NCBI RefSeq assembly: GCF_004912135.1
Contig: NZ_STGU01000002.1
Span: 62,001 to 126,000 of the forward strand
DNA length: 64,000 bases
Origin: Rhizobium rosettiformans W3
GTDB taxonomy: Bacteria; Pseudomonadota; Alphaproteobacteria; Rhizobiales; Rhizobiaceae
Reading direction: 5' to 3'
Below the pieces are notes generated by a model, which saw nothing but the letters and a program-made list of their open reading frames with translations, was not told the origin of the DNA and ran no database searches. Shown in pieces: positions 8,519 to 16,115 of this stretch. The translations under genes and the position numbers were made by a program. Numbering within the stretch: the stretch's first letter is position 1; each line of letters opens with the position of its first letter.

Positions 8519-9595
8519 TTAGCCCTTAGGAGTTGGAAAGGCGGTTGGAATAGCCGCTGCAATTGCCTTCTTCATGACAGTCGGCAGCGCTTCCCCATCA
8601 AGTTCGGTGACCGGCACCCAGAAACCGTGATCTCCAGATGGCTTGTCGATTGGACCGACGCGAAAGATGGAGAGCCTCAGTTCGAAATGCGTGAAGACAT
8701 GGGAGATGCTGCCCGCCGCCTGCCAGTCGGCCGGGAAGGGGGCCGCCTCTGTCCCGGTCTCGCCGTCCTGCCGCGAGGTCCAGTCCGTTGTCGGCACCTC
8801 AGTCATGCCGCCCAGCAGCCCGCTCTCCACCCGCTTGCGCAAAAGAAGTCGCCCCTCGCGATCAACCGCGATGAAGGCAGCTCCAAGCCGCACGGGCTTC
8901 GCCTTCTTGGCGGCCTTGACCGGGAAGCGCTCAGGCTCGTCGGTGGCGAGCGCGAGACAAGCATCATTGAACGGACAGAGCGCACAGGCCGGCCGCTTCG
9001 GCGTGCAGATCGTCGCGCCCAGATCCATCATCGCCTGGGCAAAATCGCCGGGACGGTCGATTGGCGTCAGCTCCGCCACCTTCGCCTTCATCTGCGGCTT
9101 CGATCCCGGAAGCGGCGCTTCGATCGCGTAGAGGCGCGAGATCACCCGCTCGACATTGCCGTCCATGACAGCCGCCGGCCGATTGAAGGCGATCGCCGCA
9201 ACCGCTGCCGACGTATAGTCGCCGATGCCGGGCAGCGCGCGCAGTCCCTCTTCGGTATCGGGAAAGATGCCGCCATGCTCAAAGGCCACGGCCTCCGCAC
9301 ATTTCTTCAGGTTGCGGGCGCGGGCGTAATAGCCGAGCCCCGCCCAGGCGGCCATGACATCCTCGCTTGGTGCTTCCGCAAGATCCGTGACCGTCGGCCA
9401 GCGCGCAACGAACTTGGCAAAGTAAGCCTTCACGGCCGCAACCGTCGTCTGCTGCAGCATGACCTCGGACATCCAGATGTAATAGGGATCCGGCTTCACC
9501 CCGCGTTTGGCAGCCGAGGGCGAGATCCGCCAGGGCAGCTCACGGTGATGCCGGTCGTACCAGGTAAGAAGCGGAGCGGACTGCGGGGCTTTCAT
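8519..9595 (-). CDS. mutY: MutY A/G-specific adenine glycosylase
   Basis: A 358-residue base-excision repair enzyme that removes adenine opposite 8-oxoguanine. The helix-hairpin-helix LPGIGDYTSAAVAAIAF is followed by the catalytic Asp in AVMDGNVERV. The iron-sulfur ligands are in C-x6-C-x2-C-x5-C (CTPKRPACALCPFNDAC). A C-terminal NUDIX-like domain (about 225-350) carries RLLLRKRVESGLLGGM. ATG 9595 (MKAPQSAPLLTWYDRHH) matches the usual family start; the frame stays open to 9661, where the divergent ligase gene begins, so a longer form is possible. Confidence 0.95.
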   Translation of the reverse strand: MKAPQSAPLLTWYDRHHRELPWRISPSAAKRGVKPDPYYIWMSEVMLQQTTVAAVKAYFAKFVARWPTVTDLAEAPSEDVMAAWAGLGYYARARNLKKCAEAVAFEHGGIFPDTEEGLRALPGIGDYTSAAVAAIAFNRPAAVMDGNVERVISRLYAIEAPLPGSKPQMKAKVAELTPIDRPGDFAQAMMDLGATICTPKRPACALCPFNDACLALATDEPERFPVKAAKKAKPVRLGAAFIAVDREGRLLLRKRVESGLLGGMTEVPTTDWTSRQDGETGTEAAPFPADWQAAGSISHVFTHFELRLSIFRVGPIDKPSGDHGFWVPVTELDGEALPTVMKKAIAAAIPTAFPTPKG

Positions 9596-9655
9596 GGCCT
9601 TGTGGCTCGAAGGGATTGCGGCTACCTGTCGCGTCAGTTTGAGGGGACGGCTAGA

Positions 9656-10879
9656 ATGCATCTATTGAAACGCACGATGAATGAAAACAACCTGGTTGCG
9701 ATATACCTCGTTTTTGGTCTGGCAGCCCTGGGTGGATCGGTCGTGACCATTTTGTTCGCTGCGTCGGCAGTTTGGGCGATTATCTATCTCTCGATTGGCA
9801 AAATCGGTTGGGTCTGGCGAGATGGTATTCGCGCATTTGCGATCGCGATCGGCATCTACATCATTATAAATATTGGCTTTTTTGCTTTGAATTTCGGTCA
9901 GAATTTTGCTTCTCCGCTCTCGGAAATCCGCAAGCTTGCCCCGCAGATCCTCTTCCTCGGCGCAATCCCGGTGATGATGCGTCTCTCTTTGACATCTCCA
10001 GATGTGCTGCTTCGGAGCGCCCCTAGGGCTGCGGCGATCGGCGCGATCCTCGTATTGCCGCTCGCCGCCTTTCAGGCCTTCATCCTGGGGGAACGTGCAG
10101 AAGGCGGAAGCGGCAATGCGATTCCCTTCGCACTCACCTGCGCCTTTCTGTCTGTAGCCTCCCTGGTGTTGCTGCTGGAGCAAGACCGCCGTGTCCGTCT
10201 CCTCGGGATCCTCGGATTTCTCAGTGGATATCTGTGCATATTTCTGTCCCAGACCAAGGGAATGATGCCGGTTCCGCTCCTGGGCCTGGCTTTGGTCTTG
10301 GTCGGGCACCTTCGCCACAAATTGCGCTTGAGCCAGATCGTTATGATTGTTCTGGCTGTCTGTGTCTTTGTGGCTGTTGGCATCTTCGCGTCGGGAAGTT
10401 ACCACCGGCTGACGGAAGTCACGGCGTTGGCAGGCGGCGCAGGTGACGCAGCCCTCAGCCGCTCGACATCGATCCGCCTTGATCTCTGGCAAAAGGCCCT
10501 GGCGGCATTTCTCCAGGATCCGATCTCCGGATACGGCTTGCAAAATCGTCGAGCGCTGATCCAGGAGTTCGGCTACGGCTACTCCCATCTCCACAACGGC
10601 TACATAACGGCGCTTGTTGACAACGGCGTGGTGGGGCTCTTGGGGCTTGTGCTTCTCTTGTTTGCACCCGTCTACATCGCCTGGAAGGCTCCGAATGACG
10701 CCATGCGAGAGCCGCGTCTGTTATTGGCGCTCGCGCTCGTCTTGACCTATGCCTTCGGCGGCTTGTCCAATTTCATCTTTGGCCATGATATATATGACGC
10801 CCTCTTCCTCTGGGGGGGCACGATCATTGCCGTATCGGCCACGCCGAAAGTGAGTGACGATGTCGAAGGATCAGCCTAG
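9656..10879 (+). CDS. O-antigen ligase/polymerase-like membrane protein
   Basis: A 407-residue polytopic membrane protein with about ten hydrophobic segments and a Wzy_C (O-antigen ligase) region near residues 270-350: RSTSIRLDLWQKALAAF, then GYGLQNRR, then HLHNGYITALVDNGVVG. WaaL/Wzy-type enzymes join or polymerise undecaprenyl-linked glycans at the periplasmic face. It is visibly AT-richer than its neighbours at the 5' end and stands alone, with no glycosyltransferases nearby, which suggests acquisition. The last 20 bases overlap the DUF721 gene. ATG 9656 is used; ATG 9677 is an alternative. The frame remains open far upstream, antisense to mutY and the HAD gene, but only this portion has membrane-protein character. 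Confidence 0.8.
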   Translation: MHLLKRTMNENNLVAIYLVFGLAALGGSVVTILFAASAVWAIIYLSIGKIGWVWRDGIRAFAIAIGIYIIINIGFFALNFGQNFASPLSEIRKLAPQILFLGAIPVMMRLSLTSPDVLLRSAPRAAAIGAILVLPLAAFQAFILGERAEGGSGNAIPFALTCAFLSVASLVLLLEQDRRVRLLGILGFLSGYLCIFLSQTKGMMPVPLLGLALVLVGHLRHKLRLSQIVMIVLAVCVFVAVGIFASGSYHRLTEVTALAGGAGDAALSRSTSIRLDLWQKALAAFLQDPISGYGLQNRRALIQEFGYGYSHLHNGYITALVDNGVVGLLGLVLLLFAPVYIAWKAPNDAMREPRLLLALALVLTYAFGGLSNFIFGHDIYDALFLWGGTIIAVSATPKVSDDVEGSA

Positions 10880-11363
10880 CCGCTATGGCGCAAACCAGAT
10901 CGCCGAGATTGCCAATGGCATCGTCGACCCGGTGCTGGCGCGCCGTGCCGGCATCAACACGGCCTTGCTCGGCTCCTGGGAAGACATTGTCGGCGAAAGC
11001 TTTGCTGATTGCACGCGGCCGGAGAAGATCGCCTGGCCGCGGCGCTCCGATCTGCCGGAGGAGGGGGGGCACCGTCCCGGCGTGTTGACCATTGCCTGTG
11101 AAGGCGCGCGCGCGCTCTTCCTCTCCCATGCCCAGGGCGAGCTCATTGCCCGTATCAACGGCTTCTTTGGCTACCCCGCCATCGGCCAGGTCCGCATCGT
11201 GCAAAAGCCGGTCTCGGTGGCAAGCGCAAGGCCGAAAATTCGCAAGCTCGAAGGCGAAAAGGCGCGCCGGCTCCAAGCCATGATGGATGGTATCGAGGAC
11301 GAGAATCTGCGCCGCGCGGTCGAACGGCTCGGCACGGCGGTGCTGCAGGCCAGGCGCAAATGA
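10860..11363 (+). CDS. DUF721/DciA-like protein
   Basis: A 167-residue protein of the DUF721 family (DciA-like; DciA loads the replicative helicase in many bacteria, though the alphaproteobacterial form differs and has an extended tail). The family core is near residues 20-110: VDPVLARRAGINTALLGSWE, then LTIACEGARALFLSHAQGEL, then INGFFGYPAIGQVRIVQ. ATG 10860 is used; an in-frame GTG lies at 10854. It overlaps the ligase gene by 20 bases. I recall that in rhizobia DUF721, a DsbA-like gene and smc are usually consecutive; here about 11 kb of other genes separates DUF721 from dsbA. Confidence 0.85.
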   Translation: MSKDQPSRYGANQIAEIANGIVDPVLARRAGINTALLGSWEDIVGESFADCTRPEKIAWPRRSDLPEEGGHRPGVLTIACEGARALFLSHAQGELIARINGFFGYPAIGQVRIVQKPVSVASARPKIRKLEGEKARRLQAMMDGIEDENLRRAVERLGTAVLQARRK

Positions 11364-11554
11364 GATCGGCGGCCCGGCGGCATCCAACCCTTCGAAACTG
11401 AAGGGTTTCTGGCTGTTTAGTGCCGTCCGCCGATGTTCCGAGAGACCAAGTTTGGGCCAATCTTGGGCCTCGCGTTGCTCCTCCTCGATGCCGCGGCTAC
11501 CAGTCGTGCGGGGGCCTTTGCTGATCGCAGGCCTGTTGAGCAGCAGGAAAAGCC

Positions 11555-13825
11555 GTGAACATCCACAATCCAGCGCCAGCTCCGGATCGACAGGTCGCGA
11601 CCGGGAACACCGCAAAACCGCGAAAATGGCGGTACCCGGTTCCCCGCGCCGCAGCACCCTATGTCGCGCCGGTCTTGTTTGCGATCATCGCCGGCATTGA
11701 CGGCCTCGGCACCAGCATTGCCTTTGCGGCACTGATCTTCGCCGGTCCGCTGGCCGCAGGTTTCGGGATGGGCGTCGGGGTCATCCTGCTCTCCAGCATC
11801 ATCATCGCCTTGTGGATCGCGCTGCGCAGCCGTTATCCCTCCAGCATCGGTCAGGTGCAGGAAGCAAGCATCGCCATCCTCGCCACGGCAATTGCGGCGG
11901 CCACCGCGCAGCTGGAATTCGCCCCCGGTGAAATAAAGGTTGCCACCGCCTTTGCCATGCTCGGCACCAGTGCCGTGCTGACCGGCGCGGTCTTCTGGCT
12001 TTTTGGCCTTTTCCGGTTCGGCCGTCTCGTCCGCTTCATGCCCTATCCGGTGGTGGCCGGTTTCCTCGCAGGCTCCGGCTGGCTGCTCATCCAGGGCGCC
12101 GTCATGATGATCATTGGCGAGCGCGGTTTCGTTGATCTCCTGGTCCGCCCCGAAGGCCAGCAGGCGGTCGCCAATCTCTATGTCGCGGTTGTCTTTGCCA
12201 TCGTCATGGTCTTTGCCCTGCGCCGGTCCACAAGCCCGCTCACCATGCCGCTTGTCCTCCTGGGTGGTGGGCTCGCCTTCTATGCCATGCTTGCGGTCAT
12301 CGGCGTCGAAAGCGAGCAGGCACGAGCTCTGCAATGGCTGCCTGCTCTGCCGGTTGACGGCGGATTTGCCTTGCCGCAACCGATCGAGATCGTCACGTCG
12401 GCGGACTGGGGCGTGGTGCTCCAGGGGCTGCCCGCAATCGTGTCCGTGGCGCTGCTCGGCATGGTCGGGCTCCTCCTCAACACCAGCGGGCTCGAGGTCG
12501 CGACACGGCAGGAGATCGATGCCGATGCGGAACTGAGCACGACCGGCATCGCCAACATCGTCGCCGGCGGCTTCGGCGGTGCGCCGGGCTTCACCGGCCT
12601 GTCGATGACCCTGCTCGCCAACCGCATGGGCGCAAAGGCCCGCTCGGTCGGCATCGCCACAGCCGTCATGCTGGCACTGATGCTACCCTTTGCCGGAGAA
12701 CTCGCCGGTGCCATGCCGACCTTCGTCGCGGCGGGTCTGATGATCGCACTCGGTGTGGAGTTGATCCATGACTGGCTTTGGCGCACCCGCACGCAGCTTC
12801 CCCGCATCGAATGGCTTGCGGTGCTCGCCATTCCGCTCGGCATGGCGGCCTTCGGCTTCATGGGCGGCATGGCGCTTGGCCTTGCGCTTTCCATCGCCAC
12901 CTTCGTCTACAATTACGCCCGCCTTTCGGTGATCCGCATCAATGCCACCCTGCGCGAGCGCAAGAGCAGTATCGACCGCCCGCCGGCCGAAAACAGCCTC
13001 ATCGAACTCGAAGGCGAACAGGTCCAGGTCTTGGAGCTGCAGGAGTTTCTCTTCTTCGGCACGGCAGAACAGATCATCGAGGCCATTCGCCGCCGTCTCC
13101 TGGATCGCAGCCGTCTTTCGCTGCGCTTCGTGATCCTGGACTTCCGTCGCGTCAGCGGCATGGATGCCGCCGCGGCCGCCACCTTCGTCAAGATTCGCAA
13201 CCTGCTGGTTGGCAGTGAGGTCGAACTCGTCTTCAGCAGTCTGTCGCCCGAGATCGAGCAGGCTCTGACGCGAAATGGCATCGATTTCTCGTCGGATCCT
13301 TCGGTTGCCAGAGAACGCGATCTCGACCACTCCCTGGAGCGTTGCGAAGAAAAGCTGATCGCCGCGATCAGCCGTGAAGAGACCTGGCAGGACATCGAGG
13401 ATTATTTCGCCCAGACGATCGGCCCGAGCGCGCGGTTGAAGGATCTCGTGGCTTCGATGGAGGAGATCCGTCTGCAGCCGGGCGACCGTTTCATCCGGGC
13501 CGGCGAACCCGGCGAAGATCTGTTCCTCCTGTGGACCGGCCGCGCCAAGGTCGAAGCCGTGCTCGCCAATGGAAAGCGCCTGCGTCTCAGAACCGTGAAG
13601 CCCGGCGTCGTGCTGGGCGAGATCGCCATCTACCGGGGCGGACCGCGCACGGCGGATGTCGTCGCCGAGGTTCCCTCGACGGTCTATCGTCTGGCCCGCC
13701 GTCAGCTGCGTTATCTCGAGCAGGCCGATCCGGAGCTGGCGCTTCTCGTCCACCGTCTCTGCGCCACCACGCTGGCCGAACGTCTGACCATCGCCAATCG
13801 CGTGGTCCAGTCCTTGCACGAGTGA
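11555..13825 (+). CDS. SulP-STAS-cNMP fusion transporter, copy 1
   Basis: A 756-residue fusion. Residues 35-455 are a SulP/SLC26-like membrane domain with some ten to twelve segments (IIAGIDGLGTSIAFAALIF in the first, GGFGGAPGFTGLSMT mid-domain). Residues about 485-600 are a STAS domain whose switch loop reads DFRRVSGMDAAAAATF, with Ala where phosphorylatable STAS proteins have Ser. From 624 a cyclic-nucleotide-binding domain follows, with GEIAIYRGGPRTADVV; Glu689 and Arg698 are the expected ribose and phosphate contacts. The substrate is unknown: SulP members move sulfate, bicarbonate or dicarboxylates, and this branch is divergent. The GTG start has AGGAAA upstream. A close paralog follows 14 bases later. 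Confidence 0.88.
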   Translation: MNIHNPAPAPDRQVATGNTAKPRKWRYPVPRAAAPYVAPVLFAIIAGIDGLGTSIAFAALIFAGPLAAGFGMGVGVILLSSIIIALWIALRSRYPSSIGQVQEASIAILATAIAAATAQLEFAPGEIKVATAFAMLGTSAVLTGAVFWLFGLFRFGRLVRFMPYPVVAGFLAGSGWLLIQGAVMMIIGERGFVDLLVRPEGQQAVANLYVAVVFAIVMVFALRRSTSPLTMPLVLLGGGLAFYAMLAVIGVESEQARALQWLPALPVDGGFALPQPIEIVTSADWGVVLQGLPAIVSVALLGMVGLLLNTSGLEVATRQEIDADAELSTTGIANIVAGGFGGAPGFTGLSMTLLANRMGAKARSVGIATAVMLALMLPFAGELAGAMPTFVAAGLMIALGVELIHDWLWRTRTQLPRIEWLAVLAIPLGMAAFGFMGGMALGLALSIATFVYNYARLSVIRINATLRERKSSIDRPPAENSLIELEGEQVQVLELQEFLFFGTAEQIIEAIRRRLLDRSRLSLRFVILDFRRVSGMDAAAAATFVKIRNLLVGSEVELVFSSLSPEIEQALTRNGIDFSSDPSVARERDLDHSLERCEEKLIAAISREETWQDIEDYFAQTIGPSARLKDLVASMEEIRLQPGDRFIRAGEPGEDLFLLWTGRAKVEAVLANGKRLRLRTVKPGVVLGEIAIYRGGPRTADVVAEVPSTVYRLARRQLRYLEQADPELALLVHRLCATTLAERLTIANRVVQSLHE

Positions 13826-13839
13826 GGTCGGGAAGCGCT

Positions 13840-16110
13840 GTGACCCTCCAGGATACCTCTCTTCCGCCGAAACCGAACGTCTTGCGCGGCAGCCCGTCCA
13901 CCAGCGCGTCGCCGCTTCGCCCCGCAACGATGACTGCGCTGCTGGCGCCGCTGCTCTTCGCTGTGATTGCCGGCATCGATGGTCTTGGCACCAGCATCGC
14001 CTTCGCCGCCCTTATCTTTACAGGCTCCGTCTCAGCCGGCTTCGGCATGGGGGTCGGGGCCATTTTGATGTCGAGCATCGCGCTCACCCTGGTGATCACC
14101 CTCGGCAGCCGTTACCCCGCAAGCATCGGCCAGGTGCGCAAGCCCAATGTCGCGATCCTCGCGGCCGCGATTGCCGCAGCGCTGGCCTCGCCGGCACTCA
14201 TGGATGCGCCCGATGAGGTCCGCATCATGACGGCCTTTGCCATTCTCGGAACGAGTGCCGCAGCGACCGGTCTCGTATTCCTCGTCTCCGGTGCCTTCGG
14301 CTTCGGCAAGCTCGTCCGCTTCATGCCCTTCTCTGTCATCGCCGGCTTTCTCGCCGGCTCCGGCTGTCTGATGATCCAGGGTGCGGTGAAGATGCTGCTC
14401 GCGGACCATGCGCTGTCGGATCTCGTGATGACTGTGGATGGCCGTCAGGCGCTCGCCAATCTCCACATCGCCCTGATCTTCGCCTTCATCCTGAACTTCT
14501 CGTTGCGCCGATCGAAGAGCCCGCTCGTTGCACCCGGCATCATGCTTGCAGCCGCGCTTCTGTTTTACGCAATGCTCGCCGCACTCGGCGTGGATGCCGA
14601 GACTGCCCGCAGCTTTCACTGGCTTCCCGCCCTGCCGGTCGAGGCAGGCCTTGAACTGCCGTCTCCGGTCGCAGTCCTGACGCATGCCGACTGGTGGGCC
14701 GTGGCCGATGCAGCACCCGCCATCGCCTCCGTCGTGCTGCTCAGCATGGTGGGCCTGTTGTTGAACACCAGCGGCCAGGAAGTCGCCACGCGACGGGAGA
14801 TCGATGCAGATTCCGAGCTTCGCACGACCGGACTTGCCAATCTCCTTGCCGGTGGTTTTGGCGGCGCACCCGGCTTCAGCAGCATGAGCATGACCTTGCT
14901 TGCAACCCGCATGGGTGGCGCAAGCCGCCTGCCGGGTCTTGCAACGACTTTGGTCCTGGTCCTGATGTTGCCGTTTGCCGGGCAGCTGGCAGGCGCGATG
15001 CCGACCTTCGTCGCCGCCGGCCTGATGATCACGCTCGGCTATGACATGGCGGAGGAATGGCTGTGGAGCGCCCGCCATCAACTGCCGCGCAACGAATGGC
15101 TGGTGGTGCTGGCCATCCCCTTCGCCATGCTCGTCCTCGGCTTTCTGACCGGCATGGCGATCGGCCTCGCACTCGCCATCATCTCCTTCGTCTACAACTA
15201 TGCGCGCCTCTCGGTTGTTCGCAGTGATACCTCCTTGATCGCCCGCCGCAGCAGCGTCGACCGACCACTGGTCGAAACCAGTCACCTCGAAGGCAGAGGC
15301 GATCAGGTTCAGGTGCTCGAGCTGCAGGAGTTTCTGTTTTTCGGTACGGCGGAACAGGTGGTCGCAGCGGTGCGCAATCGCCTGCAGCATCCGGAACGCC
15401 CGAAGCTGCGCTTCGTCATCATCGACTTCCGCCGCGTGAGCGGCCTCGACGCTGCTGCTGCGGCAGCCTTCGTCAAGATCCGCAATCTGCTGGCTGCAGC
15501 CGGCGCCGAACTCCTGCTCAGTGGCCTGTCACCGGACAAGCGGATGACGCTGAGGCGCAACGGTCTGGATGGGCTCGGCGATGCTGCAACACGCTTCGCG
15601 CCCGATCTCGATCATGCCATCGAATATTGCGAGCAGCGACTCCTGAGCGATGCCGGCAGCGACGAGAGCTGGCGGCGGGTCGAGGATTATCTGGCCCAGA
15701 CCATCGGCCCCAGCGCTCGCCTGCAGGATCTTGTCGCCTCGATGGAGGAAATCCGTCTGCAGCCCGGCGACCGCTTCATCCGCGCAGGCGAACCGGGGGA
15801 AGATCTCTTCCTGCTCTGGGCCGGTCGCGCCAAGGTGGAAGCCGTGTTCGCCAGCGGCAAGCGCTTGCGCTTGCGCACCGTGAAGCCCGGTGTGGTGCTC
15901 GGCGAAATCGCCATCTATCGCGGTGGTCCGCGCACGGCTGATGTCGTGGCGGAAGAATCCTCGATCATCTACCGGCTCGCCCGCCGCCAGCTCCGCTATC
16001 TCGAACAAACTGATCCGGAGCTTGCGCTCCTCGTCCACCGCCTCTGCGCCACCACGCTGGCGGAACGCCTGACCATCGCCAACCGCGAGGTCAAGGCTCT
16101 GCATGAATGA
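13840..16110 (+). CDS. SulP-STAS-cNMP fusion transporter, copy 2
   Basis: A tandem paralog of the preceding gene. With GTG 13840 (GGGAAG upstream) it is also exactly 756 residues, which supports both start choices. Domain order and positions are the same: membrane domain, STAS with DFRRVSGLDAAAAAAF, and C-terminal cyclic-nucleotide domain with the same GEIAIYRGGPRTADVV. Hand alignment of the last 133 residues gives 12 differences, while the membrane and STAS parts differ much more. The two may form a heteromer or have different substrates under one nucleotide signal. The gene ends five bases from the convergent adenylate cyclase gene. Confidence 0.88.
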   Translation: MTLQDTSLPPKPNVLRGSPSTSASPLRPATMTALLAPLLFAVIAGIDGLGTSIAFAALIFTGSVSAGFGMGVGAILMSSIALTLVITLGSRYPASIGQVRKPNVAILAAAIAAALASPALMDAPDEVRIMTAFAILGTSAAATGLVFLVSGAFGFGKLVRFMPFSVIAGFLAGSGCLMIQGAVKMLLADHALSDLVMTVDGRQALANLHIALIFAFILNFSLRRSKSPLVAPGIMLAAALLFYAMLAALGVDAETARSFHWLPALPVEAGLELPSPVAVLTHADWWAVADAAPAIASVVLLSMVGLLLNTSGQEVATRREIDADSELRTTGLANLLAGGFGGAPGFSSMSMTLLATRMGGASRLPGLATTLVLVLMLPFAGQLAGAMPTFVAAGLMITLGYDMAEEWLWSARHQLPRNEWLVVLAIPFAMLVLGFLTGMAIGLALAIISFVYNYARLSVVRSDTSLIARRSSVDRPLVETSHLEGRGDQVQVLELQEFLFFGTAEQVVAAVRNRLQHPERPKLRFVIIDFRRVSGLDAAAAAAFVKIRNLLAAAGAELLLSGLSPDKRMTLRRNGLDGLGDAATRFAPDLDHAIEYCEQRLLSDAGSDESWRRVEDYLAQTIGPSARLQDLVASMEEIRLQPGDRFIRAGEPGEDLFLLWAGRAKVEAVFASGKRLRLRTVKPGVVLGEIAIYRGGPRTADVVAEESSIIYRLARRQLRYLEQTDPELALLVHRLCATTLAERLTIANREVKALHE

Positions 16111-16115
16111 TCAGG

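Noticed and set aside
7961..9655. Open plus-strand frame upstream of and continuous with the O-antigen-ligase gene
   Set aside because: It runs antisense to the HAD and mutY genes, has no membrane or family character, and a good start exists at 9656. Open antisense frames are common in GC-rich DNA.
14032..15390. 452-codon minus-strand frame inside the second SulP gene
   Set aside because: Shadow frame of a strongly conserved transporter; composition is His/Cys/Gly/Glu-rich with no domain.
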